A stretch of DNA of 64,000 nucleotides from Bartonella harrusi (GCF_024297065.1 NZ_CP101114.1:2012501-2076500); one strand, 5' to 3'; shown: positions 8,461 to 18,788, counted from the stretch's first letter. Numbers and translations are program-made. Notes: a model not told the origin generated them from the letters alone.

Positions 8461-10887
8461 CTAATTGAAATGAAGGAGTCTTTCAAGATAGTTTTTCTCT
8501 GCTTCTAAAATATGCTCCTTACCAAGACGTTTGCGAATTTCCTCTAAAATCTGCCGTGCACGCATTTGATCATTTTCCTGCTGTAATACTGCCCCTTCTT
8601 GGTCTGTTTTTGAAGAGAGTGAACGCCCTAATGGATCTATAGGACCACGAACAGCATTTTGACTTCCATCCGTTTCTTTAAGCCTTTCGCGCATTTTTTC
8701 CAAAACATTTTGTGCACCTTGCCGCAAGGATTCTAAAGCATCTGACTGACTTTGCATGGACATTTGATTATTACCATAATCAAGAGCCTCTTCTGCAGAG
8801 TTCATTTTTTCTTCTGCTTTTTTGAATGCATCATTCGACGCAAATCCTTGCGCTGATAATTCTTTTTCTAACATTGATAATTCAGACTGCAACTCAGCTT
8901 GACGTTTTTTTAAAGATTGTCTTTGTTGTTCAGGAACAGTTTCTCCACGTTGTTGTTGCTTTTCTAATTGATGTGTTTCATTGAGAATTTCCTGCTGACG
9001 ACGCATCAAATCTCCCAATTGATCCATTTTTTCTTTCATCTTTGTGGATTGGTTCCGATCTTGCCCTCCACCTTGATTACCTTTTCGCACTTGCAAATGA
9101 TCAAGAGTTTGTTCCACTTCTGCCAACAGCTGTTCAGCTGCTAAAGAAGAGCCCATCTTGGCCATTTCCTCAATTAAATTAAGCTTTTTTTCTAATGAAT
9201 CCTCTGAAAGATTGGGAGGACTAAAATTATTATTGTGAGGATTACTCTTATCTTGTGCATTTTCTGCCAAAGCGTGAATATAATTATCCATAGCCTGTCG
9301 TAAATCTGCCATCAGCCGTTCAATTTCTGTTGCTGGGGCCCCATAACGAAGAGCATCACGCAAAGCCGCTTGTGCTTGTTTAAGATTTTTTTGCACAGAT
9401 TCGAGCTGATTTCCTTCAATTCCCACAGCAATCTGCCATAAATACGCGACAACACCACGCAAATCATCTTCTGTTTCTGCCATAGAAAGCCTTGTCCACG
9501 CACTCTGTAGAACAAGAAAATGTGTGAGATTTTGCAACCCCTTTTTTGGACGCACCAGCAAAGCAGCAAGCATATCAAGGGCTCGCTCTTTTTTAGTAGT
9601 ATCCAGAACCAACATACGACGCAATTCAATCATCGCACGCGCAACAGGATTCGAAAAAACACGTTGTGGTAGTGTCATAACAAAAGTTTTACTGCGCCCT
9701 TCTTGCCCCGCCCCATCTTCTGCTACCAAAGTAATTTTAACGTCTAAGCCAGCCCAAGGATGCGCTGATACATCTTGTACCGTACGCATTTTACCCTTTC
9801 CCCCACGGGGCAGCAGAAGTTGTATTTCAGGTGCCTTATAAAGAGAAGAAGCACTTTTATGCCCATTTAAAAAAGGCTCTATTTCAACAAAAGCTTTTGT
9901 CACGCCATAATCATCATTGAGCGCATAATGAAGTTCCAATGAACCCGTTAAAATCCGCCCTGGCTTTTCTACCCAACGAATTGTTGGATTCTGGTCTTTA
10001 ATCACTTGCAAATTCCATTGCTGTTTTTTATGCCGCGATGACACCACGAGATTGATTGAACGTTCTAAGCGTGTTTCAAAATGAACGATTGGATCATGCA
10101 AAGCACCCTTTTCATTTTTCTTAGTAAACGAAATTTCTCGTGCATCTTCTTTAGCACTCGCTTTTACTGTAACGCCAGCACCGTTGACAACACGGACAAC
10201 CAAATCACTTCCTTCAGGAACAGCAAACTTTGTCTTGTTATCTTTTGTCAAATAAAGAGGGGGAACATTGGTATAAGCAGGAGGTGTTACCCAAGCATCA
10301 ATCCGCATTGATGTTTCATCGATCACAGGACGTAAATCAAATGCATCTGCCAAACGTCCTCCTAATGAACCAAAAGAAAAACTAAAAGCACACACACAAA
10401 GGAGAATACCTATAGTCCTCAAAGCCAAAGGGTCATAAACCCCACTCTTAAGGTCGATAAATCCGGTTTTTAAATGATATAACTGTTTTGCCATACGGCG
10501 TTGATGTTCACGCCAAACAAGTACAGTCAAATCTTCATCATTCTCAGAACATAAACGATCTGTTTGAGCGCTTAAAGGTTGATTTATGAAGCCATTTATA
10601 CGTTCAAGATGCTGATCAACTTCCCGCATTGTAGGAAAACGAAAACGAATAAGAAAAAATAAACTTCCCACAGCCAAAAAAAACATAAGCCCAAGTAGGA
10701 ACACATGAGGCCAATAATCTAGAATGCCAAAAACACCCAGCCAACTAAGCGAACAAAAAAGACTGAGAACGAGAAAAAACGGCAACAACCGTACCCACAT
10801 TCGTTCAAAGAAGAGGATAAACCACACAAAAATGCGCACAAACAAAAGCTTTATTCTTGCAAAACTTTTGATGTTTTCATTTCTCAT
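8461..10887 (-). CDS. TIGR02302 (DUF4175) family membrane protein
   Basis: About 808 residues. Three hydrophobic helices lie near the N-terminus (about residues 17-80) and one at about 165-180 (TIGILLCVCAFSFSFG). A large extracytoplasmic-type domain follows (AWVTPPAYTNVPPLYL, NPTIRWVEKPGRILTGSLEL). The C-terminal third is a long Gln/Glu/Lys-rich coiled coil (about 540-800), with repeated KKRQAELQSELSMLEKEL-like heptads. This matches the TIGR02302 family, which lies next to lysA in Rhizobiales; its role in the cell is unknown. The frame could start at a TTG (10893), which is better spaced from an AAGGGGA; the ATG at 10887 is used here. It probably forms the end of the argH-lptM-lysA transcription unit or its own unit after a 330-bp gap. 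Confidence 0.85.
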   Translation of the reverse strand: MRNENIKSFARIKLLFVRIFVWFILFFERMWVRLLPFFLVLSLFCSLSWLGVFGILDYWPHVFLLGLMFFLAVGSLFFLIRFRFPTMREVDQHLERINGFINQPLSAQTDRLCSENDEDLTVLVWREHQRRMAKQLYHLKTGFIDLKSGVYDPLALRTIGILLCVCAFSFSFGSLGGRLADAFDLRPVIDETSMRIDAWVTPPAYTNVPPLYLTKDNKTKFAVPEGSDLVVRVVNGAGVTVKASAKEDAREISFTKKNEKGALHDPIVHFETRLERSINLVVSSRHKKQQWNLQVIKDQNPTIRWVEKPGRILTGSLELHYALNDDYGVTKAFVEIEPFLNGHKSASSLYKAPEIQLLLPRGGKGKMRTVQDVSAHPWAGLDVKITLVAEDGAGQEGRSKTFVMTLPQRVFSNPVARAMIELRRMLVLDTTKKERALDMLAALLVRPKKGLQNLTHFLVLQSAWTRLSMAETEDDLRGVVAYLWQIAVGIEGNQLESVQKNLKQAQAALRDALRYGAPATEIERLMADLRQAMDNYIHALAENAQDKSNPHNNNFSPPNLSEDSLEKKLNLIEEMAKMGSSLAAEQLLAEVEQTLDHLQVRKGNQGGGQDRNQSTKMKEKMDQLGDLMRRQQEILNETHQLEKQQQRGETVPEQQRQSLKKRQAELQSELSMLEKELSAQGFASNDAFKKAEEKMNSAEEALDYGNNQMSMQSQSDALESLRQGAQNVLEKMRERLKETDGSQNAVRGPIDPLGRSLSSKTDQEGAVLQQENDQMRARQILEEIRKRLGKEHILEAEKNYLERLLHFN

Positions 10888-11220
10888 AGACAAGCACTGT
10901 CCCCTTTTGCAGCGGTGAATTGAGATCTCAACTTCTTCTTCGTCTTAAAAGACAAAGATTCTTATCCACCACTCATTCGTAACCAGATTATTTCCTCTCA
11001 AATAGGTTTTATTCTCTGACTACTTATATGACTCACTCCATAGGATAACCCAGCAAATCTTACCCTGAATACCCCATTTAACTTTATACTTTTACACTTA
11101 GCTGATGCAAAAGAAAACTGAAATCAGAGAGAAACGGCATTACAGAGAAATTCTCTATAAAACAATTTCCAGACAATTAATTTTTTCATTAAAGTTTAGT
11201 AAAAATAAGACCAACTATCC
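10888..11220. other. Intergenic region between lysA and the TIGR02302 gene
   Basis: About 330 bp of AT-rich DNA with no plausible frame or RNA gene. A promoter for the TIGR02302 gene is expected here, but I cannot place one with confidence. Confidence 0.4.
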
Positions 11221-12495
11221 TTAACAAGCTTCAATCCAATCTGGAATATGATCACAATCTATCAATTGGGCATAATCAAGACGAGGACGAATAATTGCAT
11301 AACGCATATCCTGTACGAGAACTTCTGGCACCAAAAGTCGACTATTATAGGTACTTGCCATCACCGCACCATAAGCACCCGCTCCAGTAATCGCTAAAAC
11401 ATCACCTGCCGTTAAAGGCGGTATAGAGCGGTTTAATGCTAAATAATCACCAGTTTCACAAACAGGACCAACAATATCTGCATTGATCAACGCAGCATTC
11501 CCCGATGCTTTTTCCACTGGTATAACATTCTGCCACGCATCATAAAGTGTTGGGCGCATAAAATCATTCATTGCCGCATCAACAATAACAAAATTCCGTC
11601 CTTCACCCTTTTTTAAATACACAACAGATGTCACCAATAGACCGGCATTACCAATAATACTACGCCCAGGCTCTAGGATAATATTGATTCCTAAAGGTGC
11701 GATATGTTTCTTTACCAGCTGTGCATAATCAAAAGGAGTTGGTACTGGATGCTGCTCGCACCCATAAGAAATACCAAGACCCCCACCAATATCAACATGA
11801 GTTATTGCATAACCATCATTCCATAATTGACGCACGAAATCTGCGGCAATCATAAATGCATCTTCAAAGGGCTTTAAGTCACAAATTTGGCTACCAATAT
11901 GAAGATCAACACCACAAACATGAAGACCAGGCAATTGTGCTGCCTTTTTATAAGCATCCCACGCCAATGACAATGGAATACCAAATTTATTCTCGGATCT
12001 TCCTGTTGTAATTTTCTTATGTGTTTTAGCATCCACATCTGGATTAATACGCAAAGAAATACATGCTTTCTTTGCAAGTGCCACAGCCCGTGCCGATAAT
12101 TGTTCAAGTTCTGGTTCTGATTCAACGTTAAAACAATAAATATCTTGTTCAAGAGCAAAGTCTATCTCTTCAATTTTTTTACCAACACCAGAATAGACAA
12201 TGCGATGAGCAGGAATACCAACAGCAAGCACACGCCGTAATTCTCCCTCTGAGACGACATCCGCTCCCGCTCCATTATTCGCCAAGAGTTGTAAAACCGC
12301 TTGATTAGAATTTGCTTTAACCGCATAAGCAATCAAACTCGGCATATCCCGAAATGCATTTTGATAATCTCTAAAATGTGTTACGAGTGCACTTGCTGAA
12401 TAACAATAAAAAGGTGTTCCAACCTCCCGTGCAAGTTGCAAAAGTGAAACACCTTCAGCATACAGCACATCATGCTGATAAGAAAAAAAATGCAT
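11221..12495 (-). CDS. lysA: Diaminopimelate decarboxylase LysA
   Basis: 424 residues of the fold-type III PLP decarboxylase family, which converts meso-diaminopimelate to L-lysine, the last step of lysine synthesis. The PLP-binding lysine is Lys60 in AYAVKANSN. VCGVDLHIGSQI, HVDIGGGLGI and the phosphate-binding EPGRSI are present, and CETGDYLAL with the GAGAYG motif completes the C-terminal barrel/active site. The length is normal. It starts 8 bp after the lptM stop, so the two are translated from one message. With dapF (57.8 kb) it covers two late steps of the DAP/lysine route in this window. Confidence 0.97.
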   Translation of the reverse strand: MHFFSYQHDVLYAEGVSLLQLAREVGTPFYCYSASALVTHFRDYQNAFRDMPSLIAYAVKANSNQAVLQLLANNGAGADVVSEGELRRVLAVGIPAHRIVYSGVGKKIEEIDFALEQDIYCFNVESEPELEQLSARAVALAKKACISLRINPDVDAKTHKKITTGRSENKFGIPLSLAWDAYKKAAQLPGLHVCGVDLHIGSQICDLKPFEDAFMIAADFVRQLWNDGYAITHVDIGGGLGISYGCEQHPVPTPFDYAQLVKKHIAPLGINIILEPGRSIIGNAGLLVTSVVYLKKGEGRNFVIVDAAMNDFMRPTLYDAWQNVIPVEKASGNAALINADIVGPVCETGDYLALNRSIPPLTAGDVLAITGAGAYGAVMASTYNSRLLVPEVLVQDMRYAIIRPRLDYAQLIDCDHIPDWIEAC

Positions 12496-12503
12496 AAAAG
12501 CCT

Positions 12504-12683
12504 CTATTGTATCAATCGGTCGAGAACAAAAGGTTCATCTGCTTTGCTTTGCGGAACAGATGAACCTTGCGAAGAATCCACCACTGCTGAAGGGGGCAAT
12601 TCTAATGCCCCTTTACGCCCACATCCAACAATAACAACACTCCCCAAAAGAACAATTGTTAAATTCTTCAAAATAATTTTCAT
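12504..12683 (-). CDS. lptM: Small lipoprotein LptM-like (YifL family)
   Basis: A 59-residue gene. It reads MKIILKNLTIVLLGSVVIVG and then CGRKGALELPPS, ending in FVLDRLIQ. The hydrophobic signal segment ends in a lipobox (IVG-Cys21), and the CG(R/K)KG(A/P)L motif directly after it is the hallmark of the LptM/YifL family. In enterobacteria LptM helps the LptD/LptE lipopolysaccharide translocon to mature. The position between argH and lysA is conserved from alpha- to gammaproteobacteria. A perfect 12-bp inverted repeat lies inside its 3' half (12530-12568). Confidence 0.9.
   Translation of the reverse strand: MKIILKNLTIVLLGSVVIVGCGRKGALELPPSAVVDSSQGSSVPQSKADEPFVLDRLIQ
12530..12568. repeat. 12-bp perfect inverted repeat inside lptM
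   Basis: Arms AAGGTTCATCTG (12530-12541) and CAGATGAACCTT (12557-12568) are separated by 15 nt. The hairpin lies within the coding region, about 35 nt upstream of the lysA start in the message. Confidence 0.7.
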
Positions 12684-12733
12684 ACGCCTTTTTTCTCCCT
12701 CTTGTTATTTTTTTGGATTTACAAACCAACCAT

Positions 12734-14134
12734 TCAGGTAGTTACAAGGCGTTTTTTCCAATAAGCAATTTGATCAAGCACTTTTGAAGGCGCGGTACCA
12801 CCAAAACTTTTACGGCTTTTAATTGATTTTTCAACTGTTAAAACCTCAAAAAGCGTTGCACGAATCTCTGGACAAATCGTTTGGAGTTCACGCAACGATA
12901 AATCATTTAAACCACATTGTTTTTTTTCCGCCAAAGCTACAGCACACCCGGTAATATGGTGTGCTTCACGAAAAGGAAGCCCTAACTCACGCACCAACCA
13001 ATCAGCAAAATCAGTTGCGGTAGCATAACCAGAATCAGCGGCGTGTTTCATAGCTTCTTTATTAACTTGCAAATCACCAATAATCCCTATCATTGCTGTC
13101 AGAGATAATTCTAGGTTCAAAGCTCCATCAAACACATATTCCTTGTCTTCTTGCATATCTTTTGAATAGGCAAGCGGCAATCCTTTCATCACTGTTAAGA
13201 GCCCCATTAATGCCCCATTCAACCGCCCACTTTTAGCACGCACAAGTTCCGCAGCATCGGGATTTCTCTTTTGTGGCATAATAGATGAACCCGTTGAAAA
13301 AGCATCCGATAAACGAATAAAATGAAATTGTGCACTTGACCACAGAACAATTTCCTCTGCTAAGCGGGAAAGATGCATTGCACAAAGCGCACCAACGCTT
13401 AAAAATTCCAGTGCAAAATCACGATCCGAAACACTATCAATTGAATTGCGCGTTGGTTCTCGAAAACCCAATGTTTTTGCTGTCATAAAACGATCGATTG
13501 GAAAGCTTGTTCCTGCCAAAGCAGCAGCTCCTAAAGGCGATTCATTCATTCGTTCAACCGCATCGCACATTCGTGACAAATCTCGACCAAACATTTCAAC
13601 ATAAGCCATCATATAATGGCCAAATGTTACAGGCTGCGCTGATTGTAAATGTGTAAAACCTGGCATAAAGGTTTCAACATGTTGTTCTGCTCGAATAAGT
13701 AATTGCTCTATCAATCTTTTTAAAGCTTGCATAATTCTCTGTGAGGCCTCACGCACCCACAAACGAAAATCAACGGCCACTTGATCATTGCGGGAACGCG
13801 CCGTATGCAAACGCCCTGCCACGGGACCAATGAATTCTCCCAATCGCGCTTCAATATTCATATGAATATCTTCCAGCTTTCGTGAAAAAACAAATTTCCC
13901 TTCCTCAATTTCTTGACGAATAAGCTTTAAACCATGAACAATTTTTTCATAATCCGATTGTGAAATGATCTTTGTTTGCGCTAACATTGCGGCATGAGCA
14001 AGCGATCCTTCAATATCTTGCCGATAAAGTTTTTGATCAAAATCAATAGAGGCATTAATTTCTTCCATAATTGCAGCCGGTCCTGCTATAAAGCGGCCAC
14101 CCCACATCTGGTTCTTTAATTTTTCATCTGCCAT
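12734..14134 (-). CDS. argH: Argininosuccinate lyase ArgH
   Basis: 466 residues of the fumarase/aspartase superfamily. The enzyme splits argininosuccinate into arginine and fumarate. The opening MWGGRF, the [17 protein letters not shown] segment, [15 protein letters not shown] (catalytic His) and the superfamily signature [12 protein letters not shown] are all intact. The length equals the family norm. It leads the argH-lptM-lysA unit and is divergent from tlpA, 32 bp away. Both promoters must therefore overlap their neighbours' 5' ends. Confidence 0.97.
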   Translation of the reverse strand: MADEKLKNQMWGGRFIAGPAAIMEEINASIDFDQKLYRQDIEGSLAHAAMLAQTKIISQSDYEKIVHGLKLIRQEIEEGKFVFSRKLEDIHMNIEARLGEFIGPVAGRLHTARSRNDQVAVDFRLWVREASQRIMQALKRLIEQLLIRAEQHVETFMPGFTHLQSAQPVTFGHYMMAYVEMFGRDLSRMCDAVERMNESPLGAAALAGTSFPIDRFMTAKTLGFREPTRNSIDSVSDRDFALEFLSVGALCAMHLSRLAEEIVLWSSAQFHFIRLSDAFSTGSSIMPQKRNPDAAELVRAKSGRLNGALMGLLTVMKGLPLAYSKDMQEDKEYVFDGALNLELSLTAMIGIIGDLQVNKEAMKHAADSGYATATDFADWLVRELGLPFREAHHITGCAVALAEKKQCGLNDLSLRELQTICPEIRATLFEVLTVEKSIKSRKSFGGTAPSKVLDQIAYWKKRLVTT

Positions 14135-14166
14135 ACTCTAAAAACACCCATAAAAGGAAAAAAATC

Positions 14167-14871
14167 ATGATTCCTCAAAATTTTACCAACCAAAACAAAA
14201 AGAATAAAAAGAGGCTTTTCATCGCATCCTTTTTTGCTGTCCTACTCTTAGCTGCTATCAGTTTATACGCACTAAAAAGCCGCTCTGACAAGAGAGAGTT
14301 CTCTTTTACCAACTTTATATCAGGAGAAAAGACCGCAAAAGTCCAAAAAGGACAAGAAGAAAAAATGAGAGCGATCCGAAAAGCAGCAAAAGGATTTTTT
14401 ACGCACATACGATTTGCTGACACGCCATCAGATATGACACAGCTCTCTTTCAAAGATATTCAAGGAAAAAACCATAAACTCAGTGAATTTACTGGAAAGC
14501 CAATATTGGTCAATCTATGGGCGAGTTGGTGTGTACCCTGCCGCACAGAAATGCCAGAATTGGCACAATTAAAACGTGAGTTGGCTGGAGAAAATTTTGA
14601 TGTCATGGCCATTAATATCGATAAAACTGCTTCTCCTGAAAGAATTCAGCAGTTTTTACAAGATGTTCATGCTGAGAATTTGCTATACTATCGTGATGAA
14701 ACAATGGATATTTTCAACAATGTTAGAAAACAAGGGCTTGCTTTAGGATTACCCATAACGTTTCTCATTGATAAAAAGGGCCATCTTATTGCTTCCTTCA
14801 ATGGCGCAGCTCCATGGGCAAATAACGATGCCAAAACCCTTATAAAAGCTATCATAAAAGAAGCATTATAA
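14167..14871 (+). CDS. tlpA: TlpA-type membrane-anchored thioredoxin
   Basis: 234 residues. A basic N-terminus is followed by a single membrane anchor (LFIASFFAVLLLAAISLYAL, about 17-36), a linker, and a thioredoxin-like domain (about 90-234). The active site is WASWCVPC (Cys122, Cys125), and the cis-proline loop is in LGLPITFLIDKKG. TlpA proteins are periplasmic thiol-disulfide reductants linked to cytochrome oxidase biogenesis. Divergent pairing with argH is standard in Rhizobiales. An AAAAGGAAAA stretch precedes the ATG. Its stop is one base from the stop of the convergent DUF188 gene, leaving no room for a separate terminator. Confidence 0.93.
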   Translation: MIPQNFTNQNKKNKKRLFIASFFAVLLLAAISLYALKSRSDKREFSFTNFISGEKTAKVQKGQEEKMRAIRKAAKGFFTHIRFADTPSDMTQLSFKDIQGKNHKLSEFTGKPILVNLWASWCVPCRTEMPELAQLKRELAGENFDVMAINIDKTASPERIQQFLQDVHAENLLYYRDETMDIFNNVRKQGLALGLPITFLIDKKGHLIASFNGAAPWANNDAKTLIKAIIKEAL

Positions 14872-14872
14872 C

Positions 14873-15367
14873 CTAATAACCACGCCTTTTTAAACGCTGT
14901 ATCATAAGATCCAGTGCTGATAAAAAAGCAGAACGATCTTTGCGACAAAAAGGACGAGGGCCACTTATCATATTGCCCTGTCCTCGCAAATCTTCCATCA
15001 AGTTGCGCATTGCCAAAGCTTGACCGATAGAGCTTATATCGAAAATACGCCCCGTTGGTGAAAGGCAAGCACCTCCAGCCCGCACAACCCGAGCTGCTAA
15101 AGGAATATCACTGGTAACAACGATACCCGCTTCATTTACGTGTTCTACAATCCAATCATCGGCACAATCGAGTCCACCAGCAACAACCACTCTTTCAATG
15201 AGCGCTTCATCGGGAAGCGATAAGAAACGATTTGCTACCACAAATGTTTTAAGCTGATAACGATTCATCACACGATAAACTTCGTCTTTTACAGGACAAG
15301 CATCCGCATCAATCAATAAAGTGATAGCAGGCTTTACCGAACTACTGATATCTTGATTTTCACGCAA
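14873..15367 (-). CDS. YaiI/YqxD (UPF0178, DUF188) family protein
   Basis: 164 residues. The family signature is clear: LLIDADACPVKDEVYRV near the N-terminus, a central GLDCADDWIVEHV, then GIVVTSDIPLAARV and RGQGNMISGPRPF. The fold is PIN-like, with conserved Asp residues that could bind metal, but no activity is established. The gene is convergent with tlpA and lies 12 bp downstream of the YihY gene, so the two are probably cotranscribed. The start could lie a few codons downstream; the first dozen residues are not conserved. Confidence 0.92.
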   Translation of the reverse strand: MRENQDISSSVKPAITLLIDADACPVKDEVYRVMNRYQLKTFVVANRFLSLPDEALIERVVVAGGLDCADDWIVEHVNEAGIVVTSDIPLAARVVRAGGACLSPTGRIFDISSIGQALAMRNLMEDLRGQGNMISGPRPFCRKDRSAFLSALDLMIQRLKRRGY

Positions 15368-15379
15368 TAATAAGTTCTT

Positions 15380-16234
15380 TCATTCATCTAAATGTTGCAA
15401 ATTCCTGCGATAAAACATGACCGCGGCATTTATTTCAGCGCCTAAAATAAAAATTGCGCTTAATATATAAAGGAAAATAATAGCAACCATAATAGATGCT
15501 AACCCCGCATAGGTAGAAATATAATCAAACATTGTCAAATATTGTGCAAAAGCAATGGAAGCGACAAACCATACGAACATTGTCACCACGATTCCTGGGA
15601 GAATCTCTGTAAATTTGCGCCGCTCTGCCGGTAGCCATTTATGAACAATCAAAAGACTGACAAATAAAACAACTGCTGCGATTATATAACGCCATAAACG
15701 AATAACCCCAATATATTCAGTCATAAAAAAAGGATGATTGTGCATAATCTTGATGAGCAGAGGTGTTAAAATCAACAAAAAGCTGATCATAACCAAGCCA
15801 ATTGCTCCAAGGATCACAAAAAACAAACTCTGAAAACGACAAAACAACAAACTACGCCGATCAACAACACGATACGCTTTATTCAAAGCAGTACGCAAAG
15901 CCTCTATCCCATTAGAAGCAAAATAAGCCGCCCCAATAACAGAAACCGTCAACACTCCTCCCCGCTGAATAGTTAAAACATTAATAATTTCTTTAGATAA
16001 AGGCTCTGCAATAACATCTGGTAATAACTGTACTAAAGCTTTGATTTTTTGCGGTGTATAGGTAAAAGCTCCGATAAAACTAGCAAGAGATGTCCCAAAA
16101 ATGAAAAAAGGAAAAAATGCTAAAAGCCCTGAAAGCGCGATATGACTAGCAAAAGCCCCCCCATTATCACGCCAATAATGGCTTATTGCATTAACAAGAA
16201 TACGATAACTATGCCAAAAGATATTTTTTAACAA
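15380..16234 (-). CDS. YihY/virulence factor BrkB family membrane protein
   Basis: 284 residues with six predicted membrane helices. Features are FASHIALSGLLAFFPFFIFG near the N-terminus, the AAYFASNGIEALRTALNKAY segment and the GLASIMVAIIFLYILSAIFILGAEINAA C-terminal helix with its GAE(I/L)N motif. This is the UPF0761/YihY family, once called RNase BN by mistake, with BrkB linked to serum resistance in Bordetella. The transport or structural role is unresolved. It is followed at 12 bp by the DUF188 gene. Confidence 0.92.
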   Translation of the reverse strand: MLKNIFWHSYRILVNAISHYWRDNGGAFASHIALSGLLAFFPFFIFGTSLASFIGAFTYTPQKIKALVQLLPDVIAEPLSKEIINVLTIQRGGVLTVSVIGAAYFASNGIEALRTALNKAYRVVDRRSLLFCRFQSLFFVILGAIGLVMISFLLILTPLLIKIMHNHPFFMTEYIGVIRLWRYIIAAVVLFVSLLIVHKWLPAERRKFTEILPGIVVTMFVWFVASIAFAQYLTMFDYISTYAGLASIMVAIIFLYILSAIFILGAEINAAVMFYRRNLQHLDE

Positions 16235-16423
16235 ATCTCAATACTTTCTAGTAACACTCTCTTCATCATCACCCTAAATTTTACAAAAATCATCAAGATT
16301 AAAAAAACCTTTTTCACTATAAAGGGCTATAATCAATACCGTCAAGTCTCGCTTTATACTAAAATTGAAAAACACAAACGAGCAATGTTACACGTGAAGA
16401 GCTAAAGATATGCATAAAACAAA

Positions 16424-16700
16424 GCATTGATTTATAATCATAATTCATCATTTTGCATACTGGATTAAACTCTCGAATACTGTAAGATTCTCTCATGTTC
16501 AATCCTCTCATTTAAAACAAGTAACATCACGCACCTACATGTCATAAGCGGAGTCGGTATCTGGTAAAAAACGCTAAAGAAAGGCATAAAAATGCCGTAT
16601 GAATCGTCTTTAATGCAAGGGCTGGTAACATTACGAATTAGCAAAGAGAATGGTGTTGCCGATTGTTTCTACTATCCTTGAGATTATCGATAAAATAGAT
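16424..16700 (+). pseudogene. Integrase relic with leader (copy 3)
   Basis: This has the same leader as the copy at 29472: CATTGATTTATAATCATAAT, then CTCGAATACTGTAAGATTCT and ACGCTAAAGAAAGGCATAAA. After the ATG, GAATCGTCTTTAATGCAAGG and AAAGAGAATGGTGTTGCC match the integrase N-terminus. The sequence is shortened by deletions and loses similarity near 16700. The rest of the gap (16235-16423 and 16700-17075) shows no gene. Confidence 0.75.
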
Positions 16701-17075
16701 AATATGTTCCAATAAACAAGAAATCTAAGATGCAAATTTAAAGAAGAAACCAAATAATCTTTTTATTTCAAAATAGACCACCGACAGCCAGAAAGCCAAC
16801 AAATGCACACATGAAATTATCGAGAAACAACATTTAAATGAGCATAAAAACTTTAATTTTCCAAAACGTACAATCACGCAATATGAGGAATTTCTCTGAA
16901 GCTTCGTGAGCTTTTTTTTACATCTATAAATGTTTCAAATAATACTCTTACCTTCACAAAACTTTTTGAACACTGATCATCTCTATCCCCAAATTCCCTT
17001 TGTTCTTTATGGCAATTCGCATCTTCAAGGAACAGAGATTTCGAAAAGAAACCAGCATAATTTAACAAAAACTTT

Positions 17076-18008
17076 TTACACATCTTTTTTAGAAACATTT
17101 TGGCGTCCAAAATCAGGAGCATCAATTTCCTGTCCCGCTTCAATAATATTACGGCGCACGGCACGGGTACGTGTAAAAAAGTTAAATAACGTCTCACCAT
17201 CTCCCAAATGGATTGCCCGTTCCAAAGAAGCAAGCCCTTCACTAAAACGGCTCAACATTTCTAAAATAGCATCCTTATTATGCAAACAAATATCGCGCCA
17301 CATAACCGGATCAGAAGAAGCCAAACGCGTAAAATCACGAAAACCCGAAGCAGAATAAGCAATCACTTCAGAATTTGTCACTTTTTCTAGATCACTCGCT
17401 GTCCCAACCGTATTATAAGCAATCAAATGCGGTAAATGCGAAACAATAGCCAAAACAAGATCATGATGTTTGGCATCCATTTTTTCAACACGTGCGCCAC
17501 AAGCTTCCCAAAACGCTGTCAATTGCCCAACAGCCACAGCATCACTTTCAGCCAAAGGCGTTAAAATACACCATCGATTCATAAATAAGTCAGCAAAACC
17601 AGCATCTGGCCCTGAATATTCCGTTCCCGCAATCGGATGACCAGGAATAAAATGAACAGATTTTGGTAATAAAGGTGCTATTTCTGCAATGACCAACGCT
17701 TTTGTGGAACCAACATCACTCACAATCGCTCCAGATTTTAAATGATCACGAATGTTTTTTGCTACCTCCACACTTGCACAAACAGGAACAGAAATAATCA
17801 CGAGATCTGCCCCTTCAACAGCTTTGGCATTATCAGTTGTATAAAAATCTCCAAGTTCTAATTCACGCGCCCTGTCCAATGTTTTTTGACGACGTGTTGC
17901 AATAGAAATATGACCGGCGAGATTTTTCTTTTTAATCACCCTTGCTAAAGAAGAGCCAATAAGACCAATCCCAATGAGTGCTATTTTTTCAAATCGGCTT
18001 TGGAGCAT
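17076..18008 (-). CDS. tyrC: Prephenate/arogenate dehydrogenase TyrC/TyrA
   Basis: 310 residues. A Rossmann NAD(P)-binding fold opens with IALIGIGLIGSSLARV. It is followed by DLVIISVPVCASVEVAKNI, SDVGSTKALVI and the substrate-binding GHPIAGTEYSGPDAG with its catalytic His. The helical dimerisation domain includes HDLVLAIVSHLPHLIAYNTV and DFTRLASSDPVMWRDICLHN. It performs the oxidative decarboxylation leading to tyrosine. In Rhizobiales it usually follows a hisC-type aminotransferase; here it stands alone between two gaps that carry integrase relics. The length is normal. Confidence 0.93.
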   Translation of the reverse strand: MLQSRFEKIALIGIGLIGSSLARVIKKKNLAGHISIATRRQKTLDRARELELGDFYTTDNAKAVEGADLVIISVPVCASVEVAKNIRDHLKSGAIVSDVGSTKALVIAEIAPLLPKSVHFIPGHPIAGTEYSGPDAGFADLFMNRWCILTPLAESDAVAVGQLTAFWEACGARVEKMDAKHHDLVLAIVSHLPHLIAYNTVGTASDLEKVTNSEVIAYSASGFRDFTRLASSDPVMWRDICLHNKDAILEMLSRFSEGLASLERAIHLGDGETLFNFFTRTRAVRRNIIEAGQEIDAPDFGRQNVSKKDV

Positions 18009-18515
18009 TTTTTTCCTTTAAAAACTCTTTGAAAACAGAGCAACAAAACAAAAATCCATCTTTACTGTTTATTCAAGATTTATGTATCAAACATTAAAAA
18101 AACCACAAGCTACGAAAAAATAAATAATAAAAGTCATGCATCTCCAATACTGACCTAAGCAAACCACCAACAGATTATTTTTTACCTAGAAAATATAAAA
18201 AAAGAGAGAGAGAATACGTAACATTAAGCTCTAAAGCTTATCAATCCATCGTTTACAAGCAAAAATGACTGATATATGTTATTTTTACTTTAAAAGAGCA
18301 CTATTTTATTAAAAAAACAAATAAATTTTACAAGCAAAAAATCTATTTTATAGAACCTCCAAGGTCTTCAAATCAACCACCATAAATACAAACTTTCTCT
18401 TCTCAGTAGAGATGTTCCATAGATTATATTAAATTTGATCTTTATGGATATGACACAAAGGATTTGTGTGAACACCTATAAGGATAAGCAGACGCAACAA
18501 ACCTATTGTGTCATC
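18009..18515. other. Intergenic region, no gene seen
   Basis: AT-rich spacer upstream of tyrC, running up to integrase-leader repeat copy 4. It must contain the tyrC promoter. No frame or structured RNA was recognised. Confidence 0.4.
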
Positions 18516-18715
18516 GTTGTTGTTTTGCAAACTGTTTGAGAAAAATCCGATATTTTTTTCCAAGCCATTGCCGCCCTATTCATAGTTTTATGACGTTGTT
18601 TATCTAAAACAATATATTGATTTATAAAGATAAATCATGTTTTTACAACTTGTATCATAATCAGAAATATTATAAGATTCTTTCATCTTGAATCAAGTAG
18701 GACTGAAATAAAATA
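18516..18715 (+). repeat. Solo leader of the integrase repeat family (copy 4)
   Basis: It matches the reverse complement of about 30530-30670. Shared blocks are GTTTGAGAAAAATCCG, TTTATGACGTTGT, ATATTGATTTATA and CTTGTATCATAA. No integrase coding sequence follows; the repeat ends in the gap before holA. It shows that the repeat extends at least 90 bp upstream of the part seen in copies 2 and 3. Confidence 0.75.
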
Positions 18716-18788
18716 ATCTTACGATTATTCAGGAATCTTATTCAACATGCAAAACGCTAAATTATTATAAATTAATATTTTGTCTGTT

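Noticed and set aside
16930..17358. Plus-strand frame overlapping the 3' end of tyrC
   Set aside because: About two thirds of it is antisense to tyrC; the remainder lies in the gap and matches nothing recognisable.
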